NCBI GenBank assembly: GCA_900552565.1
Contig: USAK01000006.1
Span: 6,562 to 70,561 of the forward strand
DNA: 64,000 bases
Source of the DNA: an uncultured Selenomonas sp.
GTDB lineage: Bacteria; Bacillota; Negativicutes; Selenomonadales; Selenomonadaceae
Reading direction: 5' to 3'
The notes under the pieces were generated by a model. It did no database searches. It was not told the origin of the DNA and saw only the letters and a program-made list of their open reading frames with translations. The translations under genes and the position numbers were made by a program. Below, in pieces: positions 52,561-60,291 of this stretch (its first letter is position 1; the number at the start of each line of letters is the position of its first letter).

Positions 52561-53689
52561 CAGGGCAGCGATAGATTCTATCGCGAAGTTTCAACTCCCT
52601 ATGAATATGTCCGCACGCATGACAGTGTTTTGAACTTGGAAAATAGCGGTTAACCACTCGTAATTCAATACCGATGATTTTCGCCTTACGCTTCAATTTT
52701 AGAACAAAAGTATAAAACCTTTCATCACGAATGGACTTTGCCAAATGACGATTCTTCATCAAGCCTTTAATATTAAGATCTTCTATGGCGATAAAGCGTG
52801 GCTTTTGCTTTACCAAGACATGAATGACCTGGTTCTCATGATTCATGCGAATATTTTTCAGGCGCTGATAAAGTTTCTGTACCGATAATCTCTTTTTCTC
52901 TATGTTTGCAGAGGCAGCAGGGTTCCCACCTTTCTTTGTGTTACATTCATATTTTCGGCTTAGACGCCTCTGCTCTCTCCTAAGCCGCTTCTCAAGTCGT
53001 TTGACCTTTGAAGTCTTATTGATATTTTGAAACATCGCTCCTGTACTAACAAAAGCTAGTTTCTTTATCCCTAAATCAATGCCAATACCTTCTGTCTCAG
53101 AATGATGGCTGTTCTCGGCATCATTATGATAAGAGGACGTTTCCTGAATTTCTGCGGTAACCGACACATAAAACCTTCCAGCCTCATGGGAGACATAGCC
53201 ATTCTTGATATGGACCCCTCGCGGCAAATAACCGAATTCTTTCAGTCTTACCTGTTTCAGTGTTGGAATCATCATCTTATGACGCCAAATCTTCCAAGCC
53301 CCAGAATTATTTCTGGGGAAATACAGCTTGACATCTTGACGCGCTTTCTTTTTAAAGCGTGGAAAACTTGTCTTTCCTGCAAAAAAACGGTTAAACGCAC
53401 TTTCTGCATTCATCAAGATTTTTTTACGTGCCTTAGCACCACATTGATTCAGCCAAGGAAATTTCTTTTTCAGCTTATGATTAACATATTTATCGAAATC
53501 GTACGCTGAAACAAAATGGTTCTGATGTTCATCCCGTATTCCGCGTTGGTACAGATGGTACAGCTTTCGATTATAGGCAATATAGGCATTGTATAGGAAT
53601 CGACATATACCAATAGATTGTATAATCTTTTCCTTCTGGGACCTCGTTAGCTGAATTTCCGTTTTAAATGCCTTGAGCAAGTTCCTCAT
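52484..53689 (-). CDS. tnpB: TnpB RNA-guided nuclease of an IS605-group element
   Basis: A 401-residue TnpB: N-terminal OrfB helix-turn-helix region, RuvC motifs GIGIDLGIKKLA (Asp205), FIAIEDLN (Glu303) and TADRDFNAALNL (Asp383/385), and a zinc finger CHACG...CPVCG (Cys356, 359, 375, 378). All catalytic residues are present, so it may be active. TnpB cuts DNA guided by an RNA from the element end. ATG 53689 abuts GAGGAG; TTG 53680, 9 nt away, is a better spaced start. An 8-bp inverted repeat upstream (53693-53700, 53732-53739) may hide the ribosome site. Confidence 0.92.
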   Translation of the reverse strand: MRNLLKAFKTEIQLTRSQKEKIIQSIGICRFLYNAYIAYNRKLYHLYQRGIRDEHQNHFVSAYDFDKYVNHKLKKKFPWLNQCGAKARKKILMNAESAFNRFFAGKTSFPRFKKKARQDVKLYFPRNNSGAWKIWRHKMMIPTLKQVRLKEFGYLPRGVHIKNGYVSHEAGRFYVSVTAEIQETSSYHNDAENSHHSETEGIGIDLGIKKLAFVSTGAMFQNINKTSKVKRLEKRLRREQRRLSRKYECNTKKGGNPAASANIEKKRLSVQKLYQRLKNIRMNHENQVIHVLVKQKPRFIAIEDLNIKGLMKNRHLAKSIRDERFYTFVLKLKRKAKIIGIELRVVNRYFPSSKHCHACGHIHRELKLRDRIYRCPVCGYTADRDFNAALNLRDTTEYKII

Positions 53690-53807
53690 CTCCTCTTATC
53701 TGGTGGAGATTTCTTCACAAACGCTAAAAACGATAAGAGAGCTTAGAGATGCCTTCGTTTATGTATTTTACCATATGATTTCATTTTTTGTATATCAAAA
53801 TGGCGAA

Positions 53808-53823
53808 TGTTTCACGTGAAACA
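53808..53823. other. parS site (2 of 3)
   Basis: TGTTTCACGTGAAACA, perfect, 9 bp beyond the parB stop. Confidence 0.95.
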
Positions 53824-53832
53824 TTGCAATTA

Positions 53833-54774
53833 TCAAACAGTAAAATCTTCGGGCAAGATAGATTTGCCTTCTTCATCACAGGGTTTTACCAATAACTCCA
53901 ACAGGCGCTCGAGGTCATCTTCTGAATAGAATTCAATCTCGATGCGGCTTTTTTTCTTTCCCGGACGGATGTTGACCTTCGTGCCGAAGAATTCATGGAG
54001 ACGGTTCTCCGCGTCCTGATAAAAGGCATCTGCCTTTTCTCTTTCTGCCTGCCCGGCCTTCTTTTCTCCCTTTTCCGTCAAGGTCTTGAGGTAATCGGGA
54101 TTTTCGAGCAGTCTGCGGACGAATTCCTCTGCCTGACGCGAGGAAAGATGATTGGCGAGGATGTACATGGCAGCATCAAGCTGCAGCTGTACATCCTTGA
54201 GGGAAAGCAGCGGTCTGGCCTGTCCCATGTGCAGGTCGCCGGCAATCAGCATGTTCTGGATGCCTTCGGCAAGGTCCAAAAGGCGCAGGGAGTTGGCGAT
54301 ATGCGGGCGGCTGCGCCCGACCTTCTTCGCGAGCATCTCCTGGGTCAGATTGAAGTTCTTCATGAGAAAAGCATACGCTTCTGCCTCTTCAATGATATTG
54401 AGATTTTCGCGCTGGATGTTCTCAATCAAGGCAATTTCGCTGATTTCGGCGTCGTTATATTCTCTCACAAGTGCGGGCACTTTTTCAAGTCCTGCCTGAC
54501 GGGCAGCGCGCAGACGGCGCTCGCCGGCGATGAGTTCATAGCCTTTCTCCGGCAGGCGGCGCACGATGAGCGGCTGCAGGATGCCATACTGCTTAATGGA
54601 TTCGGCAAGGTCCTGCAGGGCACTTTCGTCAAAATTCTGCCGCGGCTGGTAGCGGTTGGCCTGAATCTCCGCTGCAGGGATTTCCTGCACCTGGTCTTTG
54701 GCCGGCGTAATCTCGCGGTTCTTCAAAAGAGCCCCGAGCCCCTTGCCGAGACCCCCATGAGCCTTACTTGCCAT
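53833..54774 (-). CDS. parB: ParB chromosome partition protein
   Basis: A 313-residue ParB/Spo0J: ParA-interacting N-terminus GGLGKGLGALL, CTP-binding motif GERRLRAARQAG, ENIQRENLN, helix-turn-helix LTQEMLAKKVGRSRPHIANS and a C-terminal dimer domain. It loads at parS as a CTP-dependent sliding clamp and recruits SMC. Three perfect parS sites lie within 11 kb. Its ATG overlaps the parA stop by 11 nt. Confidence 0.96.
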   Translation of the reverse strand: MASKAHGGLGKGLGALLKNREITPAKDQVQEIPAAEIQANRYQPRQNFDESALQDLAESIKQYGILQPLIVRRLPEKGYELIAGERRLRAARQAGLEKVPALVREYNDAEISEIALIENIQRENLNIIEEAEAYAFLMKNFNLTQEMLAKKVGRSRPHIANSLRLLDLAEGIQNMLIAGDLHMGQARPLLSLKDVQLQLDAAMYILANHLSSRQAEEFVRRLLENPDYLKTLTEKGEKKAGQAEREKADAFYQDAENRLHEFFGTKVNIRPGKKKSRIEIEFYSEDDLERLLELLVKPCDEEGKSILPEDFTV

Positions 54775-55525
54775 GAGCCATCACCTCTTCTGCCAGTTTC
54801 ATGTACGTGTCCGCGCCCTTTGAACGCTTGTCGTAATAAAGGATAGGCTCGCCGTAAGACGGGGCCTCGCTGAGACGTACCGTGCGCGGAATCATCGTCT
54901 GATAGACGAGACTGCCAAAATTCTCGCGGACCTCAGCCACGACCTGCTCAGCCAGGCGCGTGCGGCCATCGTACATCGTCATGAGCACGCCCTCTACCTC
55001 AAGATGAGGATTGAGATTGGTGCGCACGAGCTCAATCGTATTCATGAGCTGGGATACACCTTCCAGCGCATAGAATTCGCACTGAATCGGCATGAGCACC
55101 GAATCCGCGGTGGCCAGCGAATTGAGCGTCAAGAGACCCAGCGACGGCGGGCAGTCGATGAGGATATAATCGTACGTCTCAACAACCGGTTCGAGAGCGC
55201 GTTTCAGGCGCGTCTCACGCGAAATTGCCGCGACCAGTTCCACTTCCGCACCGGCCAGCTCGATATTGGCCGGCAGTACATCGACGCCAAACTCCGTCTT
55301 GACGATGGCGTCATGCACATCGGCGCCATTGATGATGACCTGATAGATGGTCATATCGAGTGCAGATTTATCAATGCCATAACCACTCGAGGCATTGCCC
55401 TGCGGGTCGCAGTCAACGAGCAGGACCTTTTTCCCCTTCGCTGCCAGACAGGCCGCGAGATTCACCGATGTCGTCGTCTTGCCGACCCCGCCCTTCTGAT
55501 TGGCTACCGCAATAATCTTTGCCAC
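54764..55525 (-). CDS. parA: ParA/Soj partition ATPase
   Basis: A 253-residue deviant Walker ATPase: VANQKGGVGKTTTSVNLAA, VDCDPQGNASSGYG and ILIDCPPSLGLLTLNSL. It segregates origins with ParB and, as Soj, can act on DnaA. The start is taken as GTG 55525, giving the usual MAKIIAVANQKGG N-terminus with GGTGA upstream; GTG codons four residues earlier are also possible. Co-transcribed with parB. Confidence 0.95.
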   Translation of the reverse strand: MAKIIAVANQKGGVGKTTTSVNLAACLAAKGKKVLLVDCDPQGNASSGYGIDKSALDMTIYQVIINGADVHDAIVKTEFGVDVLPANIELAGAEVELVAAISRETRLKRALEPVVETYDYILIDCPPSLGLLTLNSLATADSVLMPIQCEFYALEGVSQLMNTIELVRTNLNPHLEVEGVLMTMYDGRTRLAEQVVAEVRENFGSLVYQTMIPRTVRLSEAPSYGEPILYYDKRSKGADTYMKLAEEVMAHGK

Positions 55526-55561
55526 GAACTTCACCACTTTCTTTAGATTGATTCAACCTTC

Positions 55562-55590
55562 AGCATAACTATGTATGCCCATCATGTAAA
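55562..55590 (-). promoter_or_regulatory. parAB promoter
   Basis: TTTACA (55590-55585) and TATGCT (55567-55562), 17-nt spacer on the minus strand. Confidence 0.55.
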
Positions 55591-55636
55591 CAATCACACA
55601 GAATTCCTTGTAAAAGCCTGCCAGAATCAGTATAAT

Positions 55637-55651
55637 TGTTACATTGTAACA
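55637..55651. repeat. Perfect palindrome between parA and the MetH reactivation gene
   Basis: TGTTACA-t-TGTAACA, a 15-bp operator-like palindrome about 50 bp upstream of the parAB promoter. The binding protein is unknown. Confidence 0.45.
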
Positions 55652-55724
55652 TTTATGTAAGCGTCAGACTCGCACTGACTGCTCGTTTCCTTATATCATA
55701 ATATGAAATCGTGAAAAATGCCAT

Positions 55725-55740
55725 TGTTTCACGTGAAACA
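55725..55740. other. parS site (3 of 3)
   Basis: TGTTTCACGTGAAACA, perfect, 30 bp ahead of the MetH reactivation gene and upstream of parA. Confidence 0.95.
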
Positions 55741-55769
55741 TTTTAAATTTTTACAAGGAGGTCGATGAT

Positions 55770-56453
55770 ATGCCTGTTTACAATGCACCGCTCCTGCAGA
55801 TTGACCCCAAAGAGACGCGCCGTTATGCCGGTCTCATGCGTGCCAAGAACTTCGATGAGCGCCTGATTGAAGAGGCCTGCCAGGATGCCCGGCTCTTAGC
55901 CGAGCCCCGCGGCATCTGGCAGCTCTACGATTACGACTGCGAAAACCAGATTGTCAAAGCAGAGCCGCCCTTCCATATCGAGGGTAAGAAAATCGGCAAA
56001 CACCTCGTCGGCTGCGATAAGGTCATCCTCTTGGCCGTCACCGTTGGCGATGGCATCGAAGAGATGGTCACCAAGCGCTTTGCCGATGGCGAATATGCCT
56101 CGAGCGTCCTTTTAGACGCGGCTGCGACGACCGCGGTCGAACAGCTGGCCGACGGCATGGAAAAAGCCATCAAGCCGAAAATGGCCGCACAAGGCTACGG
56201 CATGCGCTGGCGTTTCAGTCCCGGCTATGGCGACTGGCCGCTCGAACAGCAGCCCGAGCTCATCCGCACGACAAAATGTGAGACCATCGGCATCTCGCTG
56301 TCTGAATCAAAAATGCTCGTGCCGCGCAAGAGTGTCACGGCCATCATCGGCTTATATAAGGAAGTCAAGGGCACAGAAAGCCTTCAGCACTCCCCCAGCG
56401 GCTGTGCGGCCTGCGATAAAGTCGACTGCCCCTCACGCAAGCCTCTGAAATGA
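55770..56453 (+). CDS. MetH reactivation-domain protein (stand-alone)
   Basis: 227 residues matching the activation domain of cobalamin-dependent methionine synthase: RFSPGYGDWPLEQQPEL and SESKMLVPRKSVTAIIGL (SAM-binding region), then a Cys-rich tail CAACDKVDC. It probably re-methylates oxidized cob(II)alamin on MetH using SAM and an electron donor. It directly precedes a metH that lacks this domain, so the two gene products rebuild the full enzyme. AAGGAGG precedes ATG 55770. Confidence 0.88.
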   Translation: MPVYNAPLLQIDPKETRRYAGLMRAKNFDERLIEEACQDARLLAEPRGIWQLYDYDCENQIVKAEPPFHIEGKKIGKHLVGCDKVILLAVTVGDGIEEMVTKRFADGEYASSVLLDAAATTAVEQLADGMEKAIKPKMAAQGYGMRWRFSPGYGDWPLEQQPELIRTTKCETIGISLSESKMLVPRKSVTAIIGLYKEVKGTESLQHSPSGCAACDKVDCPSRKPLK

Positions 56454-56477
56454 CCTGCTGAGAAAAAACAAAGCATA

Positions 56478-56506
56478 TTGACATCTAATTCATACTAAAT
56501 TAATAT
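56478..56506 (+). promoter_or_regulatory. metH promoter
   Basis: TTGACA (56478-56483) and TAATAT (56501-56506), 17-nt spacer. metH can therefore be transcribed independently of the reactivation gene. Confidence 0.7.
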
Positions 56507-56566
56507 GTATATATAACTTTATATCTTTGAGCTTGATATTACGAAATGCCTGAAGGAGTTTTTGCC

Positions 56567-58945
56567 ATGATTCATATTTTTGACGGTGCCATGGGCACCA
56601 TGCTGCAGGCCGGCGGCCTTGAGCCAGGCGGCTGCCCCGAACTCATGAACATCGACCACCCTGAAGTCGTCCAGCATATACACGAAGCGTATATCGAAGC
56701 CGGCGCAACCATCATCGAGACGAATACCTTCGGCGCGAGCCGCCTCAAACTCGACCACTACGGCCTTGAGGACCGCGTCGAAGAACTCAATACCGCCGCT
56801 GTCCGCATTGCCAAAAAGGCCGCCGGCACGCGTGCCAAAGTCGCCGGCTCCATGGGACCGACAGGCCGTTTCATCAGCCCGCTCGGCGATCTCGACTTTG
56901 AGGATGCCTATGCCTGCTTCAAGGAACAGGCCTCAGCCCTCGCCAAAGCCGGCGTCGACTTCTTCATCATCGAGACCTGCATCGATATTCAGGAAATGCG
57001 CGCTGCCCTGCTCGCAGCCAAGGAAGCAGCACCAAAAATTCCCGTCATCTGCCAGCTGACCTACAGCGACGATGGCCGCACGGTTACGGGCACGGACCCG
57101 CAGTCGGCCGCTATCATCCTCTCCCATATGGGCGCGGACATCATCGGCGTCAACTGCTCGCTTGGACCGGAGCAGCTCGTGCCAGTCGTCAAGATTCTTG
57201 CCGAAAACTGCAGCTGTCCGATAAGCGTCCAGCCAAACGCCGGCATGCCGCAGCTCGTCGACGGCGTGACGCATTTCCCGATGGGGCCTGAGGACTTCGG
57301 CAGCTGGGCCCCGAAACTCCTCGAAGCCGGTGCCACGTACCTTGGCGGCTGCTGCGGCACGACGCCGGCCCATATCAAGGCACTGGCCGCGGCCCTCAAA
57401 AATGCCAAAGAACCGGAGCGTCCGAAACAGCCCAAACGCCTGTGGCTCGCGAGCCGCAGCAAGTCCGTCTGCGTCGACAAAGACCTGCCGACTGTGCTGA
57501 TTGGCGAACGCATCAACCCGACCGGCCGCAAGAAGCTCGCTGCTGAGATTCGCGAAGGCTCGCTGCTCTCCGTCAAGAAAGAAGCCGTCAATCAGGTCAA
57601 GGCAGGCGCAAGACTGCTTGACGTCAACATGGGCGTTGCCGGCATTGATGCCGTAAAAGCCATGAAACAGGCCGTAACTGAGATTGCCCAGCTCACCGAT
57701 GCCCCGCTCGTCATCGACACGAGCGACCCTGAGGCCCTCGAAGCCGGTCTGCGCGCCTATCCGGGCCGCGCTCTCATCAACTCCGTCACGGCCGAAAATG
57801 ACCGCATCAAAGGCTTCCTGCCGCTTGCCAAGAAATACGGCGCCGCGATTCTCTGCCTGCCTATCACGGAAGACGGCGTGCCCAAAGCCGCCGAAGAACG
57901 TCTCAAGGCGGAAGAATACATCATCCAGAAAGCGAAGGAACAGGGCCTTGACGACGGTGATTTCCTGCTCGATGCCCTTGTCATGACCGTTTCGGCCGAC
58001 AAAAACGCCTGCCGCGAGGTCTTAAAGACCCTGCAGCTTTACCGCGAACACCTCGGCTATCCTTCAACCATGGGCCTTTCGAACATCTCGTTTGGCCTGC
58101 CGAACCGTCCGCTCATCAACAGCACCTTCTTTGCCATGTGCCTCGCCGCCGGCCTCGATGCGCCAATCATGAACCCGTATGATGAATCCATGCAGAAAGC
58201 CCTCAAGGCCAGCGCCGCCCTCCTCGGCCATGACCCCTGCGGCCTCGCCTTCAGTCAGGACGAAGCCAATCTCGCCGTGCCGAAAAAAGCGGCTGTCATG
58301 AAGACGACCGACCTGCCCATCCTCGATGCCATCAAGCAGGCTGTCATCGAAGGTGAAAAGGACATCATCGTCGGCCTCGTCGTGCAGGCTCTGCAGGAAG
58401 GCAAGACCGGCAACGAAATCACCGAGAACGGCCTGACCGCTGCCATGACAGAAATCGGCGAAGACTTTGGTTCCGGCCGCATGTTCCTGCCGCAGGTCCT
58501 TTTGTCTGCCGAGACCATGCGCGCAGCCTTCAATAAACTCAAAGAGCTCATCCCTGCCAGCGCTGAAGCTGACAAGGGCACTTTCGTCATCGCGACCGTC
58601 AAGGGCGATGTCCATGACCTCGGCAAGAACATCACCGGGGCCCTGCTCGCCAATTCCGGCTTCAAAGTCATCGACCTCGGCAAAGACGTCGAAGCTGATA
58701 CGATTGTCGATGCTGCCTTAAAGCAGAATGCCGACATCGTCGGCCTCGCCGCCCTCATGACGACGACCATGCCGCAGATTGACAAGGTCATCGACAAGCT
58801 CCACAAAGCCGGAGCCCGCGCCAAAGTCATGATTGGCGGTGCCGCCGTCACCCAGGACTACGCCGACACCTGCGGCGCCGATGCCTACGCCGCCGACGGC
58901 GTCAAAGCCGTAAAGCTCGCCAAAGCCATCGTAGGCGCTGAATAA
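56567..58945 (+). CDS. metH: Cobalamin-dependent methionine synthase lacking the reactivation domain
   Basis: 792 residues: homocysteine domain (FDGAMGTMLQ; zinc Cys197, 262 and 263 in GVNCS and GGCCGTTP), pterin/methyltetrahydrofolate domain (VLIGERINPTGRKKL), cobalamin cap, and B12 domain with GDVHDLGKN (His683 as lower cobalt ligand). It moves a methyl group from methyltetrahydrofolate to homocysteine. The E. coli C-terminal domain is absent and is encoded by the preceding gene. ATG 56567 with GGAG 8 nt upstream is preferred over the ATG at 56546. Confidence 0.95.
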   Translation: MIHIFDGAMGTMLQAGGLEPGGCPELMNIDHPEVVQHIHEAYIEAGATIIETNTFGASRLKLDHYGLEDRVEELNTAAVRIAKKAAGTRAKVAGSMGPTGRFISPLGDLDFEDAYACFKEQASALAKAGVDFFIIETCIDIQEMRAALLAAKEAAPKIPVICQLTYSDDGRTVTGTDPQSAAIILSHMGADIIGVNCSLGPEQLVPVVKILAENCSCPISVQPNAGMPQLVDGVTHFPMGPEDFGSWAPKLLEAGATYLGGCCGTTPAHIKALAAALKNAKEPERPKQPKRLWLASRSKSVCVDKDLPTVLIGERINPTGRKKLAAEIREGSLLSVKKEAVNQVKAGARLLDVNMGVAGIDAVKAMKQAVTEIAQLTDAPLVIDTSDPEALEAGLRAYPGRALINSVTAENDRIKGFLPLAKKYGAAILCLPITEDGVPKAAEERLKAEEYIIQKAKEQGLDDGDFLLDALVMTVSADKNACREVLKTLQLYREHLGYPSTMGLSNISFGLPNRPLINSTFFAMCLAAGLDAPIMNPYDESMQKALKASAALLGHDPCGLAFSQDEANLAVPKKAAVMKTTDLPILDAIKQAVIEGEKDIIVGLVVQALQEGKTGNEITENGLTAAMTEIGEDFGSGRMFLPQVLLSAETMRAAFNKLKELIPASAEADKGTFVIATVKGDVHDLGKNITGALLANSGFKVIDLGKDVEADTIVDAALKQNADIVGLAALMTTTMPQIDKVIDKLHKAGARAKVMIGGAAVTQDYADTCGADAYAADGVKAVKLAKAIVGAE

Positions 58946-58956
58946 AGCCAGATGCA

Positions 58957-59001
58957 AAAGGAGCCCGTTCCCTATCATCATGATAGGAAACGGGCTCCTT
59001 T
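58957..59001. terminator. Bidirectional terminator between metH and pfkA
   Basis: AAAGGAGCCCGTT-c-CCTATCA pairs with TGATAGG-a-AACGGGCTCCTTT around a 3-nt loop. It is suited to both convergent genes. Confidence 0.92.
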
Positions 59002-59027
59002 ATTATATCCGTATAATGCTCAGGCAA

Positions 59028-59990
59028 TCAGAACAGGACTTTTGCCAGATGCAGATAATCAGGATCAAGGATCTTCTTGTTGTTGACAGCATCGTGCAGG
59101 TCAATCGAGACGACGCGGCCTTTGCTGTAGCCAAAGACGATATCGGACAGGCCCGAAATCAGAGCAAGAGCAGCCTGCTCACCGAGCTGGCTGGCGCGGA
59201 CGCGGTCGATGACCGACGGCGAGCCGCCGCGCTGGATGTGACCGAGAACCGATACACGCGTATCGAGCTTCGTCTTTTCGGCAATGTACTGGCCGATTTC
59301 CTGACCAGAACCGGCACCTTCTGCCACGACGACGAGGATATAGCGCTTGCCCTTCTTATACGCTTCCGACATATTCTCGCAGATAGCATCGAGGTCGTAT
59401 TCCTCTTCCGGTACGAGGATGTACTCAGCACCGCCCGAAATGCCCGAGACGAGTGCGAGCCAGCCGCAGTTGCGGCCCATGACCTCGAGGACGATGACAC
59501 GGCGGTGTGCCGAAGCCGTATCACGCAGTTTGTTGATGGCATCGATAATCGTGTTGGCAGCCGTATCGCAGCCAATCGTGTAGTCGGAACCCCAGACATC
59601 GTTGTCAATCGTGCCCGGCAGACCGACAATCGGCATGCCCGTTTCCTTCGAAAGCAGCGATGCACCGCGCAGCGAGCCGTCACCGCCGATAATGCAGAGG
59701 CCCTCAATGCCGCGGTCCGTCAGATGCTTATATCCCATCATGCGGCCTTCCGGCGTCTTCCAGCGTTTGCAGCGTGCCGTGCCGAGGAACGTACCACCAC
59801 GCTGGATGATATCACTGACGTCCTTGGACTGCATCTCAAACATATCCTCTTCCAGCAGACCATGGTAGCCGCCGCGGATGCCCCATACCTTGACACCCTC
59901 GTACAGTGCAGTACGAACGACAGCACGAGCTGCTGCGTTCATGCCTGGGCTGTCGCCGCCGCTGGTCAATACTGCAATACTTTTCAACAT
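59028..59990 (-). CDS. pfkA: ATP-dependent 6-phosphofructokinase
   Basis: 320 residues, the standard bacterial length: AVLTSGGDSPGMNAAAR, GYHGLLEED, IGGDGSLRGA, GLPGTIDNDVWGSDYTIG with the catalytic Asp, and LGHIQRGGSPS. It phosphorylates fructose 6-phosphate in glycolysis. ATG 59990 follows AAGGGGGA; a longer open frame upstream has no family similarity. Monocistronic. Confidence 0.96.
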   Translation of the reverse strand: MLKSIAVLTSGGDSPGMNAAARAVVRTALYEGVKVWGIRGGYHGLLEEDMFEMQSKDVSDIIQRGGTFLGTARCKRWKTPEGRMMGYKHLTDRGIEGLCIIGGDGSLRGASLLSKETGMPIVGLPGTIDNDVWGSDYTIGCDTAANTIIDAINKLRDTASAHRRVIVLEVMGRNCGWLALVSGISGGAEYILVPEEEYDLDAICENMSEAYKKGKRYILVVVAEGAGSGQEIGQYIAEKTKLDTRVSVLGHIQRGGSPSVIDRVRASQLGEQAALALISGLSDIVFGYSKGRVVSIDLHDAVNNKKILDPDYLHLAKVLF

Positions 59991-60133
59991 AATGGAAGTC
60001 CCCCTTGAATTGAGAATTGCTAGCGTTTTTGATTGAATCAACGTCATAACATGACATTTACCATTTTTTATAATACCATAAAAAGGCCGAAGAAAACAGG
60101 GATACTGGTAACTTTTTCGGACCAGACGAAACC

Positions 60134-60162
60134 TTGACAAATCCCCGTGATAATGATAGATT
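60134..60162 (+). promoter_or_regulatory. Promoter of the ZTP-riboswitch transcript
   Basis: TTGACA (60134-60139) and TAGATT (60157-60162) with a 17-nt spacer. The start would fall just before the riboswitch. Confidence 0.7.
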
Positions 60163-60170
60163 TTAATTAG

Positions 60171-60265
60171 ATGCTGTGCAACTGACGGAAGTGGATGACC
60201 ACAGGGAGCACAGGGAAGAAGAGCCGACCGTCTGGGCACCGCCTGGATTTGTGTCGGCCTTTTTG
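60171..60265 (+). promoter_or_regulatory. ZTP (pfl-type) riboswitch with terminator platform
   Basis: Conserved pfl features in order: GCTGTGC/GCACAG stem, GACGGAAGTGG, hairpin GTGG-atga-CCAC, AGGGAGC, then CCGACCGTCTGGGCA. The platform is a terminator, GCCGAC (60223-60228) with GTCGGC (60253-60258) and T6. ZTP or ZMP, which rises when 10-formyl-tetrahydrofolate is short, should prevent termination and switch on the AICAR transformylase gene. Confidence 0.85.
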
Positions 60266-60291
60266 TATGGAAAAAAGGAGTATAGGTGAAA

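Larger units (their letters stand above)
52285..53805 (-). mobile_element. IS605-group TnpB-only element (approximate ends)
   Basis: An AT-rich block with a tnpB gene separates DUF4446 from parB, normally close neighbours. The right end (past the tnpB 3' end) has hairpins ACGCC-ttt-GGCGT (52390-52402) and CGTGCA/TGCACG (52339-52344, 52387-52392). Exact borders cannot be fixed because this family makes no target duplication. No tnpA lies next to it. Confidence 0.55.

Noticed and set aside
55541..55770. Possible SAM or cobalamin riboswitch ahead of the methionine synthase genes
   Set aside because: Searched for SAM-I and B12-box cores by eye; only a parS site, a promoter and a short palindrome were found.
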